A stretch of DNA of 42,758 bases from JAUZRW01 sp034437755 (GCA_034437755.1 DAOTTV010000105.1:1-42758), one strand, 5' to 3'; positions 1 to 8,418 are shown, numbered from the stretch's first letter. Made by a program: numbers and translations. Notes: generated from the sequence alone by a model not told the origin.

Positions 1-2
1 CA

Positions 3-140
3 GCGTTGTTCTGGCCTGGCATCATCGTTGCAACCGTTGTTTCCCTGGTGGTGATGAAAAAGGTACAGCGTCGGGAGTTCTTTGTCAAACTCCGCGAGGT
101 GGAGCGCGACATCCCAAAGCGCCAGAGGAATTTAGGGTGA
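3..140 (+). CDS. C-terminal fragment of a small membrane protein (5' truncated by window edge)
   Basis: Reading frame 3 is open from the window edge to a TGA and gives 45 residues. They start with a hydrophobic stretch (ALFWPGIIVATVVSLVVM, probably the end of a transmembrane helix) followed by a basic, amphipathic tail (KKVQRREFF, then VERDIPKRQRNLG). The pattern fits a small inner-membrane protein with a positive cytoplasmic C-terminus. Family not recognised. The last coding bases (105-123) match 18 of 19 bases of the right end of the mobile element found at 14383-14629, so the extreme C-terminus may derive from an element end. The stop codon lies in a TTTAGGGTGA segment that recurs in the intergenic hairpins of this genome. 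Confidence 0.55.
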   Translation, partial: ALFWPGIIVATVVSLVVMKKVQRREFFVKLREVERDIPKRQRNLG

Positions 141-177
141 AGGCTGAAGTCATGTAAAGGGTTACTATACACGATTG

Positions 178-3100
178 TTAATTACCGGCGGTCGGGCTGG
201 GTGATGGCGTGATGCTCACTGTTGCAGTCGCGGTCGGGCTGGCAGGCGGCATCGGCGTGACGCTCGGTGTCAGCGTCGGTATCGGCGTGAGGGCGGTGTC
301 GGAGCGTGTTGCCTGTGGCATTGGTGTCGGTTCATCGAGCAGGCTGGTACTCGGCAGGGCTTCGACTGCGCCCATATCCCAACGAAGCACGTCATCGCTG
401 TTGCCATCAATCGGGCGCTGGCGACCGTAGTAATCGCGGTCGATCTCGTCGGCATAATCCGGCGCAAAATCGAGCGGGAGCGCGTCGATCACGGGTGAAC
501 CGCCGCCGGGCAAGAGCGTGTCCCTGCTGGTGAACAACGGAAGCAAGCTGATATTGAAGGTCTCGCCCGCGTAATCGCCATCGCCGATCAGATTAGCGTA
601 GACTGTCGTCGGGGCTTGGGCCGGGTCGAACGCCAGATCATCGTCGTTGCCCGTGATGATATTGCCCGTCAGCGCCACATCGGGCGATGTAACCAGCACG
701 CCACCGACACAATTGGTCGTACAGGTCGGTGCTGGCGCATTATCAATGATCGTGTTGAAGCCGATTGTCACCGTGCCACTGACAGCTAGCCCGCGCTGAT
801 TATCGCGCACGATGTTGTTGAATATTTGCGCGTCGGCGTTGACGTTCATCGCTAGCGTGTTATCGCGGAATAGACTGCGCTGGACGATGAGATTGCTGAT
901 CCCGTTGGCATCCAGCCCAACCGCGCTGTCTTCGACGGTCACGCGCTCTATGCGGACGTTATCGCTCTGGACGGAGATGCCTGCCGTCAGCACAGCGCGC
1001 TCGCGGGCGCTTGTGACGGTCGTCAGCGTCAGCGGACGGTCGAGCATCACCGTTTCGTTATAGCTGGCGGGATAGAGCGCAATCGTGTTGCCATCGACCG
1101 CGACCGCCAGCGCATCAGCAATCGTGTTGAAAGGATTGTCGGGCGTGCCATCGCCACTGATCGCCGCTGTCGCATCGACGTAGAGCGTGCCGGCGATGGG
1201 GGCGATCACGATTTGCGTCGGGTCGTATTCATACGCGCCCAAATCCGGCAGAGCCGTACCATCGCCATCGCCATCCAGCGCCCGCGGCTTGTTTTCAAAG
1301 TCTACCAGCACATCAGGAATCGCCAGCCCAGCATCAATCGCCGCTGAATCCGCACGCAGGCGATAAATCCCCGCGTCCAGATCGACAAAGGGCGACGTGT
1401 TGCTGATGATTGTCATACTGCTCGTGTCGGCGTTGATGAGATTATTCTGGAAAACCCCTTCGTCGTTGTCGTCCAGCAGGTTACCCGCCGGATTTTGCCA
1501 GACGATGTTATACGTATAGCGGTTCAAGCCCGCGACGTTGTGCAAGCCACCGAAGTTATTCACCAGCGTATTATGGACGATCACCGAGGTTTCATCAGTG
1601 CTATCGACCTGCACGGCGAAGCCCAGGCTGTTATCGGTGATGATATTGTTACGAATATCGGCTGAACTGCCGGTGACGAGCGCGATCGCGCTACCGTTAG
1701 GCGCGCTGTTACCGCGAATCGTGTTGCGCTCGATGACCGGCGCGGCGCGTGAGACGTAAATCGCCCCGCCGACGCTCGCCGCCGCGTTGCCGCTGAGCGT
1801 CGTATCGCGCACGATAGCCCGCCGGATCGTCACGTCGTCGGCGGTCGTAATGCGAATCGCCGCGCCACGATCCGCCGCCCCATTGCGAATATTCAGCCCT
1901 TCGATGACGGTCTCGCTGGTGTTCAGGTGGATCACACTGCCGGCGTTGCCACCATCGAGAATCACGTTGGCTTCCATGCCACGCAGGACGACATCGCGCT
2001 TGGTGATGGTCAGATTCTCGGCATATACGCCGTCGTAAATCAGGAGTGTATCGCCACTGCGCCCGATGCGCGTGTTGTTCAAGGCCGTGCTGATCGACTT
2101 GAAGGGGCGGTTGATCGTGCCATCCTCAAAGTTGCTACCGCTGTTGACATCGACGTAAATCTGGCGCGGTACATGGACGAAGCTCAGGTTACCATCATAA
2201 TGATAGCCCAGATCAACGCGATTGCGGTCATTCTCGCCGTTGACGCTGGTCGTGCGCGTGGCTAAGCCAGCCTGCGTCGCTGATTGCCAGCCACCATCAA
2301 CGGCGGGGCTATCCGGCGCGAGATAATACGCGCCGTCCGGCCCTAGCTGGAAGCGTGGGGCGCGGTCATCCTGCCCGAACGTCCCCGTCTCGAAGATGTT
2401 GGTATCGACCGTGATCGCGCTCGGCGCATCGCTGACGAGATCTTCGGTGTTATCCCACAAAATGTTGAACCGAATCAGCGTATCGGGATGATTGGCTTCA
2501 ATGCCGATATGCGTCACCGCGATGGTGTTATTCTGGATGAGCGCGTCGGCGTTGCTATAAATCCCGCGTGAGCTATTGAGAATCAGGTTGTTCAGCGCGG
2601 TGATCGACCCCATTGCCGGCTCGACGCGAATGGCATGGTGTGTATACGTGGCGAGGCTGTGCCGCACCAGCAAATCAGCTTGATTGATGACGCGCACGCC
2701 ATAATCGAGCCTGTCGAAGTGCATACTCTCAAGCCGCATCGACTGCGCCGATTCCACCAGAACACCGGTGTTCAAGCCGCGTGCGCCGCGCACAGTCATC
2801 CGGCGCAGGGCGACATCGCCGCCGGTCACGCGGAAGATCGACACGCCATCGAAGCCCTGCACGACGACATCGTTAGGATTGGCGCTCGTGCCGGTGATCG
2901 TCAGTGACTTGCCGCCGAGATTGATACCGCCGATGTAATTGCCGGGTCGCACGTTAATCGTCAGTCCATCGCTCGCCGCTTGGACAGCCGCAGTAATCGT
3001 CCGAAATGGCGCGGATTGCGAGCCGTTCTCCTGCGGGTTGCTACTCTGAGCATCAACCCACAACGTGCTGATGTTGGGCGGGACGGTCGGCGTGGTCGTC

Positions 3101-3753
3101 GGCGTGGTCGATGGCGCGAGCGTCGGGATCGGTGTCAGCGTCGGGGCGGGCGTTGGGAAGTCGTCGTCGGGTGTCAGGTCGATGTTGACGCGGGGCGGCG
3201 TGGCAGTGCGCGTCGGGGTGCTGGTCGGTTGCACGAAGGGTGTCGGGGGCGCGTCGTCGGCATCGCGGTCGTCGTCGCCAGCGTCATCGCGCGGGGTGTC
3301 GTCATCATCGGGGATAATCACCTGACCGTCGGGTGTGGCTGTGGGGGTCAGGGGCGCATTGTTGGCGGGCGTGGGGCTGGTCTTGGTGCTGTTGACTGTC
3401 GCCTTCGTCTCTGGCGCGTCAGTTGCCGGGGTCAAATCGAGAGCGCTCACGCGCTCGTTAGGCGTTTCGGTCGCGCTGGGTGTCGGGCTGGGGGGCGGCG
3501 GTGCGGATGAGGTCGGGCTAGGGCTGGCGCTATCAGGCGGTGTCGCTGACGGAATCACGACGATTGCCGGGTTCGCCGCCAGATCAGGAACGGGTGTATC
3601 CCAGAAAACATCGCGCGTCGGCCTGTAAACGTCCGTTGGCAAGGTTGTGCCGATGGTCGGTTGTAAGATAATATTTAGGGTGCCGAAGATCATCAGCAGA
3701 CCAATAATATAAGCACCGATCAAAACCCATTGCCGTATACGTTGCGGTGTCAT
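178..3753 (-). CDS. Large exported protein with three parallel beta-helix domains (DUF1565/NosD-like)
   Basis: 1191 residues. An N-terminal hydrophobic helix (about residues 10-30, WVLIGAYIIGLLMIFGTLNI) is a signal anchor. Residues about 50-230 are a Pro/Thr/Ser/Asp-rich linker. Then follow three similar domains, each opening with a (L/I)(W/Y)VDA-type strand, a GT-x-NPF-type segment and ITAA/ISTA/IADA, as in DUF1565 proteins, and continuing with N-rich right-handed beta-helix coils (NNILNSS, NNIITDN, NNIVRDN). The domains end in DLGYHYD, DLGAYEYD and DMGAVEA. The last 50 residues are a second TPTPSPT tail. Such proteins are usually surface-exposed and bind or cleave polysaccharide, but no catalytic residues can be assigned here. 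It is transcribed away from the tmRNA. The ATG lies in a poor RBS context; the membrane anchor begins directly after it, which supports this start. Confidence 0.85.
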   Translation of the reverse strand: MTPQRIRQWVLIGAYIIGLLMIFGTLNIILQPTIGTTLPTDVYRPTRDVFWDTPVPDLAANPAIVVIPSATPPDSASPSPTSSAPPPPSPTPSATETPNERVSALDLTPATDAPETKATVNSTKTSPTPANNAPLTPTATPDGQVIIPDDDDTPRDDAGDDDRDADDAPPTPFVQPTSTPTRTATPPRVNIDLTPDDDFPTPAPTLTPIPTLAPSTTPTTTPTVPPNISTLWVDAQSSNPQENGSQSAPFRTITAAVQAASDGLTINVRPGNYIGGINLGGKSLTITGTSANPNDVVVQGFDGVSIFRVTGGDVALRRMTVRGARGLNTGVLVESAQSMRLESMHFDRLDYGVRVINQADLLVRHSLATYTHHAIRVEPAMGSITALNNLILNSSRGIYSNADALIQNNTIAVTHIGIEANHPDTLIRFNILWDNTEDLVSDAPSAITVDTNIFETGTFGQDDRAPRFQLGPDGAYYLAPDSPAVDGGWQSATQAGLATRTTSVNGENDRNRVDLGYHYDGNLSFVHVPRQIYVDVNSGSNFEDGTINRPFKSISTALNNTRIGRSGDTLLIYDGVYAENLTITKRDVVLRGMEANVILDGGNAGSVIHLNTSETVIEGLNIRNGAADRGAAIRITTADDVTIRRAIVRDTTLSGNAAASVGGAIYVSRAAPVIERNTIRGNSAPNGSAIALVTGSSADIRNNIITDNSLGFAVQVDSTDETSVIVHNTLVNNFGGLHNVAGLNRYTYNIVWQNPAGNLLDDNDEGVFQNNLINADTSSMTIISNTSPFVDLDAGIYRLRADSAAIDAGLAIPDVLVDFENKPRALDGDGDGTALPDLGAYEYDPTQIVIAPIAGTLYVDATAAISGDGTPDNPFNTIADALAVAVDGNTIALYPASYNETVMLDRPLTLTTVTSARERAVLTAGISVQSDNVRIERVTVEDSAVGLDANGISNLIVQRSLFRDNTLAMNVNADAQIFNNIVRDNQRGLAVSGTVTIGFNTIIDNAPAPTCTTNCVGGVLVTSPDVALTGNIITGNDDDLAFDPAQAPTTVYANLIGDGDYAGETFNISLLPLFTSRDTLLPGGGSPVIDALPLDFAPDYADEIDRDYYGRQRPIDGNSDDVLRWDMGAVEALPSTSLLDEPTPMPQATRSDTALTPIPTLTPSVTPMPPASPTATATVSITPSPSPTAGN

Positions 3754-3797
3754 CGCAGAAAAACCAGCCTTTGCTTATCCGTGTCACGAGACTCATT

Positions 3798-3825
3798 ATC
3801 ATATATCCTGCCAATAAAACAACAA
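3798..3825 (-). promoter_or_regulatory. Candidate promoter of the beta-helix protein gene
   Basis: On the minus strand TTGTTG is followed after 16 bp by TATGAT, about 45 bp upstream of the start codon. Both boxes are close to the sigma-70 consensus. The assignment rests on sequence only. Confidence 0.4.
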
Positions 3826-3972
3826 CGCTATTGTCCTATTTCGTTTACGTCAGACGACAACGCCGCACTTGTTGCAACATCTGCGTATGATCAATTGATG
3901 GCAGGGACAGCGCTCGTGCTATGAATCACACAGGGCAATCTCTCTCGCGAAAGATCGCCCTGTTGGTGTGTG

Positions 3973-4362
3973 TGGAAGTGACGGGAATCGCACCCGTGTG
4001 TCCCAGGCTAGAAATGCGAACATCTACATGCTTAGTCTCTCGTATAGTTTCGCCATAGGTAGCCCCGAGAGACGTGGTACACCTATGACTAACCGATGAG
4101 AGCCTCTGGCCCGAATTACCTTATCGGTGTCCGGTAGGGCTGCACCCTGTCTGTGATGACGCCCATGCCCCCCCGACAGGTAAAGGTGACACGGACGACT
4201 AGCCACTTTGGGCTAGCTACTTCACGCCACGTTATTTACGCGGCGTAAGCAAGTTGGTTTTGTTCGCCAGTTTATATTTAGGCGTGTAGGGGTGGTAACG
4301 CAGGCCCATCCTGCGGCATGCAGTCCGACTTCGTCCTCTGAGATCGACTCTATTTCACTCCC
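3973..4362 (-). ncRNA. ssrA: tmRNA (transfer-messenger RNA), tag GEQNQLAYAA
   Basis: The 390-nt RNA rescues stalled ribosomes. The tRNA-like ends are clear. The 5' strand GGGAGTG (4362-4356) pairs with the 3' strand CACTTCC (3980-3974), followed by discriminator A. The T-arm is ACGGG-TGCGATT-CCCGT. CCA is not encoded, so it must be added. The mRNA-like part holds a resume codon GGC at 4268-4266 and an open frame reading GEQNQLAYAA, ended by TAA at 4238-4236, with a second TAA just downstream in another frame. The -AA end fits proteolysis tags. The Gly-Glu start resembles, from memory, the Dehalococcoides tag. The other two frames give ends ...TPRK and ...NNVA and are less likely. A sigma-70-like promoter lies 34 nt upstream of the mature 5' end, so the precursor needs 5' trimming, presumably by RNase P. 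Confidence 0.9.
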
Positions 4363-4395
4363 AAATGTATGCCGTTGTTAATCTACAACACTCCA

Positions 4396-4424
4396 ATTGT
4401 AGCATGTTTCGCCTGCAATGTTAA
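4396..4424 (-). promoter_or_regulatory. Promoter of the tmRNA gene
   Basis: Minus strand: TTAACA, a 17-bp spacer, then TACAAT. It sits 34 bp upstream of the mature tmRNA 5' end and is the best sigma-70-like match in this gap. Confidence 0.65.
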
Positions 4425-4561
4425 GCTGAAGTTATAAGAAATGCGTAAAAACGGGTGTTTAGGGGGCATTATGGCGCGTATCGCGATCGGTGAAGCCATC
4501 GACCACAATTAGATGCTTTGTTCGCAAGTTGTTAAGATTGTGATAAAATTGGGATCACCTT

Positions 4562-4589
4562 TTGCAATTAACAAAGATTATGCTATACT
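4562..4589 (+). promoter_or_regulatory. Promoter of the Flp pilin gene
   Basis: TTGCAA, a 16-bp spacer, then TATACT, about 56 bp before the pilin start codon. Confidence 0.65.
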
Positions 4590-4645
4590 ACGGTTATGGG
4601 ACTTTTATCCCAGTTCATCTTATCTGTATTTATGGAGGTATTATC

Positions 4646-4807
4646 ATGCTGTACCGTCCTAACAACGAAGAAGGTCAGGGTCTGGTGGAATACGCACTGA
4701 TCCTCGTCCTGGTGGCAGTTGTCGTGATTATCGTTCTGGCTGTTCTCGGCCCGACGATCGGTAACATTTTCTCGAATGTTATCGTCGGCCTGCGCGGCAA
4801 CGTATAA
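4646..4807 (+). CDS. flp: Flp/Fap-type mini-pilin
   Basis: 53 residues. The start is the ATG at 4646 because a strong GGAGG (4634-4638) lies 7 bp upstream; upstream in-frame ATGs have no RBS. The short leader MLYRPNNEEG precedes QGLVEYALIL. Cleavage after Gly10 by the TadV-type prepilin peptidase would put Glu at +5 and Tyr at +6, the Flp signature. The rest is one hydrophobic helix (ILVLVAVVVIIVLAVL) and a short tail GPTIGNIFSNVIVGLRGNV. The product is the structural subunit of a Tad/Flp adhesion pilus. No tad assembly genes are nearby, so this is a stand-alone pilin gene. Its own promoter and a strong terminator suggest a short, abundant transcript. Confidence 0.92.
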   Translation: MLYRPNNEEGQGLVEYALILVLVAVVVIIVLAVLGPTIGNIFSNVIVGLRGNV

Positions 4808-4825
4808 CGCGCCTGATCACCAAAC

Positions 4826-4857
4826 AAAAAGGGCGACCGTCACCGGTCGCCCTTTTT
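4826..4857 (+). terminator. Rho-independent terminator of the pilin gene
   Basis: A 14-bp perfect stem: AAAAAGGGCGACCG (4826-4839), TCAC loop, and CGGTCGCCCTTTTT (4844-4857). The stem ends in a T-run, 18 bp after the pilin stop. Confidence 0.92.
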
Positions 4858-4924
4858 GATTCGAGCCTAGCTACAGTGTGGCGATCGGGCTATACGTTAC
4901 CCAGTGCTTTTGCTTGAATTGCCC

Positions 4925-4953
4925 TTGACTTTGCAGTAAGTGAGCGGTATAGT
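4925..4953 (+). promoter_or_regulatory. Promoter of tRNA-Arg
   Basis: TTGACT, 17-bp spacer, TATAGT. Transcription would start about 10 bp before the mature tRNA. Confidence 0.7.
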
Positions 4954-4970
4954 GTTTTTCACAATAAATT

Positions 4971-5044
4971 GTGCCTGTAGCTCAGTGGATTAGAGCGATT
5001 GTCTACGGAACAATAGGTCCGGGGTTCGAATCCCTGCAGGCACG
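4971..5044 (+). tRNA. tRNA-Arg (anticodon ACG)
   Basis: 74 nt. The acceptor stem is GTGCCTG with CAGGCAC. The D-arm stem is GCTC/GAGC. The anticodon arm is ATTGT-CTACGGA-ACAAT, giving anticodon ACG (inosine at 34, reads CGN). The T-arm is CGGGG-TTCGAAT-CCCTG. The discriminator is G and CCA is not encoded. Confidence 0.95.
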
Positions 5045-5052
5045 CACGACAA

Positions 5053-5078
5053 AACCACCTGTTGATACGCAGGTGGTT
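5053..5078 (+). terminator. Hairpin terminator after tRNA-Arg
   Basis: AACCACCTG (5053-5061) pairs with CAGGTGGTT (5070-5078), a 9-bp stem with an 8-nt loop just after the tRNA. Only a weak T-rich tail follows. Confidence 0.6.
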
Positions 5079-5104
5079 CTTGATTCATAGGGGGGCACTG
5101 CCAT

Positions 5105-5133
5105 TTGACCCCACCCTTGTTTTGTGCTATAGT
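5105..5133 (+). promoter_or_regulatory. Promoter of rho
   Basis: TTGACC, a 17-bp spacer, then TATAGT. It is the same type as the tRNA promoter 180 bp upstream and leaves an untranslated leader of about 230 nt. Confidence 0.65.
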
Positions 5134-5139
5134 GTTTGT

Positions 5140-5372
5140 AGTGTGGGACTTTGCATGCGAACACTTCTCCCCACAACCAACATTTCCTTAGCAGTCATAC
5201 TTGTAAGAATCGATGCCTCGCTGTGCAGGGTTGCAATCACCTACAGGCTGGGCTCATCCCAGCATACTGCTAAATTGAACTCAGCTAAACAACTTATCAA
5301 AGGCCTATACAAAGTAATGCGGTTCAACGGCACAATGCCGACCCTCAAACACCGCAGGAGCTACCAAACGTT
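5140..5372 (+). promoter_or_regulatory. Long leader of rho with hairpins and an open frame running into rho
   Basis: About 230 nt lie between the promoter and rho. Visible hairpins are GCTGGG-ctcat-CCCAGC (5247-5263) and CGGC-acaat-GCCG (5328-5340). An open frame of 73 codons starts at ATG 5155 and ends in a TGA overlapping the rho ATG (ATGA at 5373-5376). Its start has no good RBS and its codon use is not convincing. Long leaders are known to mediate autoregulation of rho in E. coli; a similar role here is inference. Confidence 0.4.
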
Positions 5373-6662
5373 ATGATGGATATTGCAGAACTTGAACGAA
5401 AAACCTTGTCCGAGCTACGGTCGATTGCCCGCGATGCGGGGGTGCAACGCTTCAGTCGTATGAAAAAATCAGAGCTGATTGTTAGTATCATGCGCCAAGA
5501 AGCCGAGCGGCAAGGGCACGAATTGCGCGGCGGGGTGTTGGATGTTGTCGATGATGGCATTGGCTTCTTGCGGGGCGAGAACTTCTTGCCCGGCAACGAT
5601 GATATTTATGTCAGCCAATCACAGATCAAACGCTTTAACATGCGTACAGGCGATATGGTCATCGGTAATGTGCGCCCGCCCAAAGACAACGAGAAATATT
5701 ATGGCTTGTTGCGCGTACAGGCGATGAATGGCCTTGATCCGGAAGAAGTTAAACGTCGCCCCCTGTTCGAGTCGCTGACTCCCATCTTCCCGGAAGAACG
5801 CTTTAACCTCGAGACGCGCCCCAACGTCATCAGCACGCGCCTAATTAACTTGGTCGCGCCGGTGGGCAAGGGACAACGTGGCTTGATCGTCTCGCCACCT
5901 AAAGCCGGTAAAACAACGATCCTCAAAGATGTTGCCAACGCCATCAGCGCCAATTACCACGATGTCCATTTGATGATCGTGCTGATCGGTGAACGCCCAG
6001 AAGAAGTGACCGATATGGATCGCTCGGTCGATGCCGAAGTGATCGCCTCGACCTTCGATGATCCGGTCAAGCATCATGTGCGCGTCGCTGAGATGGCGCT
6101 CGAACGGGCGAAACGCTTGGTCGAACTGGGGCGCGATGTGGTCGTGATGCTCGATAGCATCACGCGCCTCGCCCGCGCATACAACCTCGTCGTCCCCACC
6201 AGCGGGCGCACGCTCTCCGGTGGTCTCGATCCGTCGGCAATCCATCCGCCCAAACGTCTGTTCGGCGCGGCGCGTAACGTGGAAGAAGGCGGTAGCCTGA
6301 CGATTGTCGCTACCTGCCTCGTCAATACTGGCAGTAAGATGGACGATGTGATTTACGAAGAATTCAAGGGGACGGGCAATATGGAATTACACCTCAGCCG
6401 TCGCCTGCAAGAACGTCGCATCTTCCCCGCCTTTGATATTGCCCAATCATCGACGCGCCGTGAAGAACTCTTACTCGGCTCGGACGTGTTGCAGCGTGTC
6501 CATACGATGCGCCGCATGTGGGCACACTTATCCGAACAATCGGATAGTACCGAAGTGCAGGCGACCGAGAACTTGCTCAATTCGCTCCGGCAGTATGACC
6601 ACAACGAAGATTTCTTGAACGCTCTGCCCGGCGGCAATGAAAACGGCAACCGCTTCTATTGA
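5373..6662 (+). CDS. rho: Transcription termination factor Rho
   Basis: 429 residues, the family's usual length. Rho is the hexameric RNA-dependent ATPase/helicase that ends transcription of untranslated RNA. Domains: Rho_N (about 1-47, with LSELRSIARDAG and KSELIVSIM), a cold-shock-like RNA-binding domain (about 50-125, with DGIGFLR and DIYVSQSQIKRF), and a RecA-like ATPase domain. Walker A is PPKAGKTTI (Lys180 in the P-loop). Walker B is VVVMLDSITRLARAYN. The secondary RNA site includes GSLTIVATCLVNTGSKMDD and the arginine-finger region ELHLSRRLQERRIFPAFD. GGAG at 5354-5357 precedes the ATG by 15 bp. It is not preceded by the rpmE neighbour seen in many bacteria. Confidence 0.98.
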   Translation: MMDIAELERKTLSELRSIARDAGVQRFSRMKKSELIVSIMRQEAERQGHELRGGVLDVVDDGIGFLRGENFLPGNDDIYVSQSQIKRFNMRTGDMVIGNVRPPKDNEKYYGLLRVQAMNGLDPEEVKRRPLFESLTPIFPEERFNLETRPNVISTRLINLVAPVGKGQRGLIVSPPKAGKTTILKDVANAISANYHDVHLMIVLIGERPEEVTDMDRSVDAEVIASTFDDPVKHHVRVAEMALERAKRLVELGRDVVVMLDSITRLARAYNLVVPTSGRTLSGGLDPSAIHPPKRLFGAARNVEEGGSLTIVATCLVNTGSKMDDVIYEEFKGTGNMELHLSRRLQERRIFPAFDIAQSSTRREELLLGSDVLQRVHTMRRMWAHLSEQSDSTEVQATENLLNSLRQYDHNEDFLNALPGGNENGNRFY

Positions 6663-6694
6663 TCTGCGTGCCCACCAATCGTTGAGATGTCGAG

Positions 6695-7801
6695 ATGTCG
6701 TATCAGTATTTGTCGGGCGTGATGCTCGTCGCGTGTGTCCTCTTATTCAGCATCCACCTGACGGATGCCCAGACCGACGATGTGCCTTACCATACGTGGG
6801 AAGTCTATCTCCAGCGTGATATTACGCCCGATGGCACCGACATCCTGCAATTTGTCGATGTGTTGACCGGCACGAGTATCGTCGCGCGCGTCAACGGTGA
6901 GCGCTATACGCCCGTCGGCACCGGGGTTCTCTTCTATGATCCCGCGCGCCAGCGCGTGCGACAGGCGACGACAGACGGCGACGTGCGCGACCATCCCTTC
7001 ATCCAGCTGACCGCCGGCGCGCAACGGGTCGATTGGATCGTCTCGACCGATCAACGTCGCATCGCGTGGACGCTGACCTATCGCACCGATACCAGCATCC
7101 GCACCGTGACCGAAGTCGCCGCGACCAACGGTGCCGACCGGCGCAGGGTGCTAGAGAACGGCCCGCGTACCGATGGCGTGCGCGCGCTACCGGTCGCCTT
7201 CGCGGTCGATAACAGTGCGCTCATCATGGATGCCCACCCCGATTTAATCGGTGACTTCGCGCCTTATCCGCAGTATGCCAGCCTCTTTCGTCTGGATTTA
7301 GCCACCCGTGAAATCGACCTGCTCCCGAACGAGAATCGCGCCTGCTTCTGTGGGGCGGGCGTGCGTGCTGGTCAACTCCTGCGCCTCGTGCTCACATCCG
7401 ATCTCAGCGGCTTTGACGTGCGCGTGCGCTCGTTAGAGAGCGACCGCAGTTCGCTCATCGATGCTCTGCGCCTTCCAGATTACACGCAAGCCGGCGACGT
7501 GTTGATCGCGCCCGATGGCACACAGGCAGTCTACGCGCTGTCACAATTGGCGGGCTTTGGTGCCGATGCGCCCCGCGTCAACACGGTGCTAGTACAAGTC
7601 GATCTCGTCACCATGCGCCAGACGCAACTGACGCAACCCGTCCCGCGTTACGTGCATCCGGTGCGCTGGACAGAAGATAACACGGCGGTGATCTATACCA
7701 GCCCGCAGGATAGCGACACATGGAAAGTGTTCACAGCGGACGGGCGGGTGACGCGCGTCGCAACGGCGAGCTTCATCGGCACATTGCGCGATACATCCTG
7801 A
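6695..7801 (+). CDS. Exported beta-propeller-like protein of unknown function
   Basis: 368 residues. The N-terminus MSYQYLSGVMLVACVLLFSI has a hydrophobic core followed by a likely cleavage region (HLTDAQTDD), so it is probably a secreted protein. The mature part repeats short blocks of the type xxIAWTLTYR, NSALIMDAHPD, DVLIAPDGTQAVYAL and NTAVIYTSPQDSDTWKVF, the pattern of TolB/WD40-type blades. No catalytic residues are recognisable. It starts 33 bp after rho and runs in the same direction, so it may be cotranscribed. A distant structural relative in the window is the minus-strand protein at 36414-37772. The start ATG has no clear RBS. Confidence 0.6.
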   Translation: MSYQYLSGVMLVACVLLFSIHLTDAQTDDVPYHTWEVYLQRDITPDGTDILQFVDVLTGTSIVARVNGERYTPVGTGVLFYDPARQRVRQATTDGDVRDHPFIQLTAGAQRVDWIVSTDQRRIAWTLTYRTDTSIRTVTEVAATNGADRRRVLENGPRTDGVRALPVAFAVDNSALIMDAHPDLIGDFAPYPQYASLFRLDLATREIDLLPNENRACFCGAGVRAGQLLRLVLTSDLSGFDVRVRSLESDRSSLIDALRLPDYTQAGDVLIAPDGTQAVYALSQLAGFGADAPRVNTVLVQVDLVTMRQTQLTQPVPRYVHPVRWTEDNTAVIYTSPQDSDTWKVFTADGRVTRVATASFIGTLRDTS

Positions 7802-7872
7802 GATGCACAGGGTGCGATCGCATCCGGTGTTTGATATAGTTAGGCGACTGACCAAACAGAGGAGGGTGCCGC

Positions 7873-8403
7873 ATGGCATCGAATGTGATTGTTGTGGTGT
7901 TTCCATCGCGCAATGCGCTGACGCGGGCGCTCGATCACCTGACTGACCTCGCCAGCATTGATATTCAACGGGCGGCAGTGGTCGCCAAGGCGCAATCGGG
8001 CGAAATCGTCGTGTTAGACGATGATCTCAGCCCCTATGAAGGCGGCTTCGCGGGGGGCGCGCTGGGGGCGATCATCACTGTGCTAGGCGTGATCCAGTGG
8101 GGCGCTCTAGCCTTGCCCAGCATCGGGGCCGTGATGGCGATCAGCACAGCAGCTTTGCTCGGCGGTCTGCTCGGTCATGCGACGGGACACGTCGCCGCGC
8201 GCTTCTTCGATTTCGGCTATCACAACACACAGATTGAATCGCTGGCGAACGAATTACAAGCCGGTCATCCGGCGCTCGTGCTGGAATTAAAAGATGCCGC
8301 CGACACCCTGCGTCATCTGCGCGATGAACTCCAAGGCTATCACGTCGAATCGATCGATTTGCTAGAACGACTCGCGCAAAATCCACCCGACAACACACCC
8401 TGA
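7873..8403 (+). CDS. DUF1269-type membrane protein
   Basis: 176 residues behind a strong AGGAGGG box. The N-terminal half (VIVVVFPSRNALTRALDHL, then IDIQRAAVVAKAQSGEIVVLDDD) resembles the alpha/beta domain of DUF1269 proteins. It is followed by a glycine-rich double membrane-spanning segment (GGFAGGALGAIITVLGVI and SIGAVMAISTAALLGGLLGH). The C-terminal half is an amphipathic helical region (LANELQAGHPALVLELKDAA). The function of this family is unknown. Glycine-zipper segments like this often pack in or across membranes. Its stop codon TGA runs into the GAGGA box of the next gene, so the two are probably in one operon. Confidence 0.65.
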   Translation: MASNVIVVVFPSRNALTRALDHLTDLASIDIQRAAVVAKAQSGEIVVLDDDLSPYEGGFAGGALGAIITVLGVIQWGALALPSIGAVMAISTAALLGGLLGHATGHVAARFFDFGYHNTQIESLANELQAGHPALVLELKDAADTLRHLRDELQGYHVESIDLLERLAQNPPDNTP

Positions 8404-8418
8404 GGATAACGATCTCTT

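Noticed and set aside
2980..3510. 176-codon plus-strand frame rich in Arg/Gly
   Set aside because: Antisense of the Thr/Pro/Asp-rich linker of the beta-helix protein.
4200..4268. Alternative tmRNA tag frames ANKTNLLTPRK and the frame ending NNVA
   Set aside because: The first lacks a hydrophobic -AA end and the second has no plausible resume codon; GEQNQLAYAA fits tag rules best.
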